Below, one piece after another: positions 61,311 through 64,000 of a DNA stretch of 64,000 nt (position 1 is its first letter; each line of letters opens with the position of its first letter). A program made the position numbers and the translations under genes. This stretch comes from Changchengzhania lutea (GTDB lineage Bacteria; Bacteroidota; Bacteroidia; Flavobacteriales; Flavobacteriaceae). The stretch is from assembly GCF_006974145.1 (NCBI RefSeq), contig NZ_CP039456.1, forward strand, positions 310,001 to 374,000, given 5' to 3'. The notes below the pieces were generated by a model, which did not search any database, was not told the origin of the DNA, and was given only the letters and a program-made list of their open reading frames with translations.

Positions 61311-61401
61311 GCGTTAGGGATAGCAGCAGCATCCTTTTTTATTATTTGAGATAAAAAAGATATAGCGGATAGCCCGACACCACCTAAGTGGTGAAGCGCC
61401 C
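61311..61401 (+). ncRNA. Structured leader / REP-like element before the BlaI-like gene
   Basis: Three hairpins in a row: ggat/atcc (61318-61334), ttttttat/ataaaaaa (61335-61358) and caccac-ctaa-gtggtg (61378-61393), the last framed by gcggatagcccga and aagcgccc. From memory this framed pattern recurs in flavobacterial intergenic regions; I cannot confirm its identity. Rfam Flavo-1 is one family to test. It forms almost the entire 5' leader of the BlaI-like mRNA. Confidence 0.5.
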
Positions 61402-61426
61402 ATATATTTAAAGAAAAGGATCATAC

Positions 61427-61786
61427 ATGGAAAAATTGACCAACAAAGAAGAAGAGATCATGCATATTTTATGGAAGCTGGAAAAGGCTTTTGTTAAAGA
61501 TGTACTGGCAGAAATTAAAGATGATAAGCCCCATTATAATACACTCTCTACAATTATTAGAAATTTAGAAGAGAAAGGGTATGTTGCCTATTATGCTTAC
61601 GGAAAGACCCATCAATACTACCCAATAGTTAGTAAAGAAGATTATAAAAAGCGTTTTATGACGGTGGCTATTGATAACTATTTCAATAATTCTTATAAAA
61701 ACATGGTATCGTTTTTTGCTAAGGAAGAGAAGATAAGTGTGGACGAGTTAAAGGAAATTATTGCACTTATTGAAAAAACCAAATGA
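61427..61786 (+). CDS. BlaI/MecI/CopY-family repressor
   Basis: 119 residues. Winged helix: LTNKEEEIMHILWKLEKAFVKDVLAEIKDDKPHYNTLSTIIRNLEEKGYVAYYAYGKTHQYYPIVSKEDYKKR, then a dimerisation tail MVSFFAKEEKISVDELKEIIALIEKTK. The LSTIIRNLxEKG segment is the recognition helix pattern. In classical systems the repressor is cleaved by the BlaR1 sensor. Its stop overlaps the BlaR1-like start by four bases, and an operator array lies upstream. Confidence 0.93.
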   Translation: MEKLTNKEEEIMHILWKLEKAFVKDVLAEIKDDKPHYNTLSTIIRNLEEKGYVAYYAYGKTHQYYPIVSKEDYKKRFMTVAIDNYFNNSYKNMVSFFAKEEKISVDELKEIIALIEKTK

Positions 61787-63606
61787 TCATGGAATATCTA
61801 TTAAAAGTTTCCGCGCTTACCATAATATTTTATACATGCTATAAAGTGTTTCTAGAAAGAGATACATTTTTTGAATCCAATCGCTGGTTTTTATTATTAG
61901 GTCTACTAAGTGCATTTGTTATTCCTTTTTATATTATTCCAAATTATATTGAATATACACCTGTAGCAACATCAAATTACAGCTTTAATGAAGTGACTGC
62001 TGAAACTAATAAAGAATCCTTTTTTAATTTTACAAATTTACTTTTAGGGATTTACATATCTGGAGTTATCGTATTTGCCATACGCTTTCTTATTCAGTTG
62101 AAATCGTTAGTAAAACTATTTTACAGAAATACAAGTATTAAACAAGACGGTTTTAAATTAATTGAAACAAGGCAAGCAGAATCTCCATTTTCGTTCTTTC
62201 ATTATATAGTTTACAATCCTAAAGATTATAGCAGTACGGAACTTAATCAAATTTTAATGCATGAAAAAGTGCACGCCCAACAATATCACTCCATTGATAA
62301 CTTGTTTTCTCAAATATGCTGCATCTTATTGTGGTTCAATCCGTTAATTTGGCTATACAATAATAATCTGAAACAGAATTTAGAGTTTATAGCAGATCAA
62401 ACCGCTCATAATAATGCTGAGTGCAAAAAAAGCTATCAATACACCTTACTTAAATCAAGCATTCCTAATTATCAATTAGCGCTAACAAATAATTTTTACA
62501 ATTCATTAATCAAAAAACGAATCGTTATGTTACACAAATCAAAATCAAAAAAGATCAATCAATTAAAGTACGCTTTAGTCCTTCCTCTTGTGGCTTTATT
62601 TTTAATGGGTTTTAATACTCAGGACATTTATGTGAAAAAAGAAAATACTGCTGGTTCTTTAAAAAGCCAACCTCCAATAGTAAAAATCGAAAGATCAAAT
62701 AAATTGATTTCTGATGATGTTCCAATAATTGAAAACAGTAATGACTTTGTTCCAACTCCAATTAAAAGTCGGGTTTCAACTAAACAATCAAAAGTTATTA
62801 CGCCAGTTAAAACACCATTGAAAAAAGAAATTGAAACTGTCATTATTATAAAGGGAATGACAGATGCTGAATTAGCGAACATTTCAAAAAACTTTAAAAA
62901 ACTAGATGTTACTTTAACATTTAAGGGCATAAAACGTAACGGATCAGGAGATATTACGGCTATAAAAATTAATGTTCAGAGTAAATCATCTCAAACTAAT
63001 TATTATTCAGATTCAGACAAGCCCATAAACCCTATTCAGATCTCTTTCAATAAAGAAAACAATAGCATTTCTATAGGCAACGGACATATATCAAAAAAAC
63101 ACAAATACAATTACGTCTATGCCACTAACGGTAAATTAAAATCTAAAAAAGGACACGGCATTGTCGTAACAAGTTCTGATAATCATAAAGGAGAAAACGA
63201 AGTTGAAATAGATGATGACAACGATAATGAATTTGAGTATAAAGTAGAGGTTAATGAAGACGAAGACGGTAAGGATGGTAAAGATGTGGAGGAGGATGAA
63301 GCATACGAAATCATATATGAAACAGCCACTGGAAATAACGGAACATTAATGACTGATAATGATGAGGAGGTTTATGAAACTGAAACTAAAGAAGATAATG
63401 ATAAACAAATAAGATTTGTTAGTAAGACTAATGAAAAGCCTTTATACATTATTAATGGAAAAATTAGTACGAAACAAAATTTGGATGATCTGAAATCAGA
63501 TGACATTAAAAGTGTTAATGTTATAAAAGGCAAATCTGCTACAGAAAAGTATGGTAAAAAAGCCAAAGATGGCGTTATTGAGATCACTACTAAACAACAG
63601 TACTAA
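61783..63606 (+). CDS. BlaR1/M56 metallopeptidase with a TonB-plug-like C-terminus
   Basis: 607 residues. Three N-terminal helices (about 5-22, 36-52, 84-106), zinc motif HEKVH (160-164) with downstream E201 (NLEFIAD), a helix at about 176-192 and a fourth at 263-277. The extracellular part lacks a penicillin-binding domain: Ser/Lys-rich, then acidic (about 465-535), then PLYIINGKI...LKSDDIKSVNVIKGKSATEKYGKKAKDGVIEITTK (about 550-605), which matches the plug-domain ending of SusC-like TonB receptors. Such M56 proteins are frequent in Bacteroidota. ATGA overlap with the repressor. Confidence 0.9.
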   Translation: MIMEYLLKVSALTIIFYTCYKVFLERDTFFESNRWFLLLGLLSAFVIPFYIIPNYIEYTPVATSNYSFNEVTAETNKESFFNFTNLLLGIYISGVIVFAIRFLIQLKSLVKLFYRNTSIKQDGFKLIETRQAESPFSFFHYIVYNPKDYSSTELNQILMHEKVHAQQYHSIDNLFSQICCILLWFNPLIWLYNNNLKQNLEFIADQTAHNNAECKKSYQYTLLKSSIPNYQLALTNNFYNSLIKKRIVMLHKSKSKKINQLKYALVLPLVALFLMGFNTQDIYVKKENTAGSLKSQPPIVKIERSNKLISDDVPIIENSNDFVPTPIKSRVSTKQSKVITPVKTPLKKEIETVIIIKGMTDAELANISKNFKKLDVTLTFKGIKRNGSGDITAIKINVQSKSSQTNYYSDSDKPINPIQISFNKENNSISIGNGHISKKHKYNYVYATNGKLKSKKGHGIVVTSSDNHKGENEVEIDDDNDNEFEYKVEVNEDEDGKDGKDVEEDEAYEIIYETATGNNGTLMTDNDEEVYETETKEDNDKQIRFVSKTNEKPLYIINGKISTKQNLDDLKSDDIKSVNVIKGKSATEKYGKKAKDGVIEITTKQQY

Positions 63607-63625
63607 TTCAAATTAGAAATTTACA

Positions 63626-63667
63626 GAAAAGGTTCTCAACATACTTGTTCAGAACCTTTTCTTTTTT
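63626..63667 (+). terminator. Terminator after the BlaR1-like gene
   Basis: Perfect 11-bp stem gaaaaggttct (63626-63636) / agaaccttttc (63651-63661), 14-base loop, then TTTTTT. Confidence 0.92.
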
Positions 63668-63921
63668 ATCTTACTACAACTTTTTGTATCGCTTTTCCAT
63701 CCCTAGAATTGAATTGAAACACGTTAACACCAAAGCAAAATTAGAATTTCAATAGAATTTACGAGTATTGAATTTGAAAGGTTGGAAATACACTATTGCT
63801 TCGCATAATAAAAAGACCAGCCATCTAAAAAACTAGTGTTATTGGATTTTAACTCCACAAATCCTATATCACAAATACTGGGTGTATCGCAATCTAATTT
63901 ATTGATGGCAATCTCACCAAA
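63666..63921 (-). pseudogene. Remnant of a secreted-protein gene with a type IX sorting tail
   Basis: Minus strand: an open piece (63921-63793) encodes FGEIAINKLDCD...DIGFVELKSNNTSFLDGWSFYYAKQ and stops; after a stretch out of frame, 63731-63666 encodes GVNVFQFNSRDGKAIQKVVVR and stop. The latter is the typical last strand pair of a T9SS type A C-terminal sorting domain (GVYxxxxxxxxGKxxxKKxxx). A stop lies just upstream of the first piece and frames do not connect, so this is a broken gene. Positions 63922-64000 show nothing more. Confidence 0.5.
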
Positions 63922-64000
63922 CTACAATTGATGTTTAACGGAAAAACAATGCATATATCACATTTTACGATTTTCGTTTTTTTTTACAAATATGCACGTT

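Noticed and set aside
1-64000. CRISPR arrays, intact IS elements, rRNA and tRNA genes
   Set aside because: No regularly spaced repeats, transposase frames or tRNA/rRNA signatures were seen on either strand; a tRNAscan or ISfinder run would be decisive.

Overview
The window is AT-rich bacterial chromosome of a member of the Bacteroidota, most likely a marine or aquatic Flavobacteriaceae. Four things point there: (1) promoters match the Bacteroidota sigma pattern (-7 box TAnnTTTG, weak -33 TTTG) and start codons lack Shine-Dalgarno sequences; (2) the gene set is typical (Oar-type TonB receptor, DUF349, DUF368, DUF3078, DUF4920, DUF4197, OstA-like protein, type III glutamine synthetase, dipeptidyl peptidase III lipoprotein, IcmF, class II ribonucleotide reductase); (3) lipoproteins have an N-terminal Cys after a short hydrophobic leader; (4) a remnant of a type IX secretion C-terminal tail lies near the right end. 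Species cannot be named from this.

Layout. 1-342: start of a TonB-dependent receptor running off the left edge. 484-1592: rpsF-rpsR-rplI operon. 1792-6760: orphan LytTR response regulator, then the tightly packed nadC-yihY-priA operon on the minus strand. 6861-7568: decayed DoxX-like gene. 7581-11307: rlmH, short HPF, SGNH hydrolase, a truncated acyl-CoA synthetase and a TPR lipoprotein. 11411-16054: rdgB, relA/spoT, a Fur-family regulator and purA, all forward. 16175-23457: OstA-like protein plus aminotransferase, a TPR protein, then two DUF368 lipid-carrier transporters overlapping aroE. 23564-33867: DUF349 protein, TlpA thioredoxin, TIGR01777 epimerase, mnmD-like methyltransferase, DUF4920, ilvE, MazG-like protein, small membrane proteins, a lipoprotein and an M49 peptidase. 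33958-34107: a 150-bp imperfect palindrome. 34211-41158: SRPBCC protein, fluoride channel, YfcC transporter, DUF1684, then a structured leader with a terminator in front of an MFS-VOC gene pair, and an Lrp regulator facing a perfect 30-bp palindrome. 41236-54201: icmF, purU, small lipoproteins, a metal/cobalamin-binding receptor, pyrF, prfA, a two-gene ABC module and nrdJ. 54399-60138: DUF3078, purM-like gene, and divergent glutamine synthetases III and II. 60219-63606: Ca/Na antiporter and a BlaI/BlaR1-like pair under a periodic operator array. 63666-63921: remnant of a secreted-protein gene.

Most of the window is core metabolism: translation, purine/pyrimidine and NAD synthesis, branched-chain amino acids, nitrogen assimilation and the stringent response. 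Adenosylcobalamin dependence recurs (IcmF, NrdJ, a BtuF-like receptor). No IS element, CRISPR array, rRNA or tRNA gene was seen. The less ordinary signals are non-coding or repetitive: the MFS leader RNA, the palindromic repeats inserted in frame into icmF and again beside pyrF, the 150-bp palindrome, and the operator arrays at lrp and blaI.
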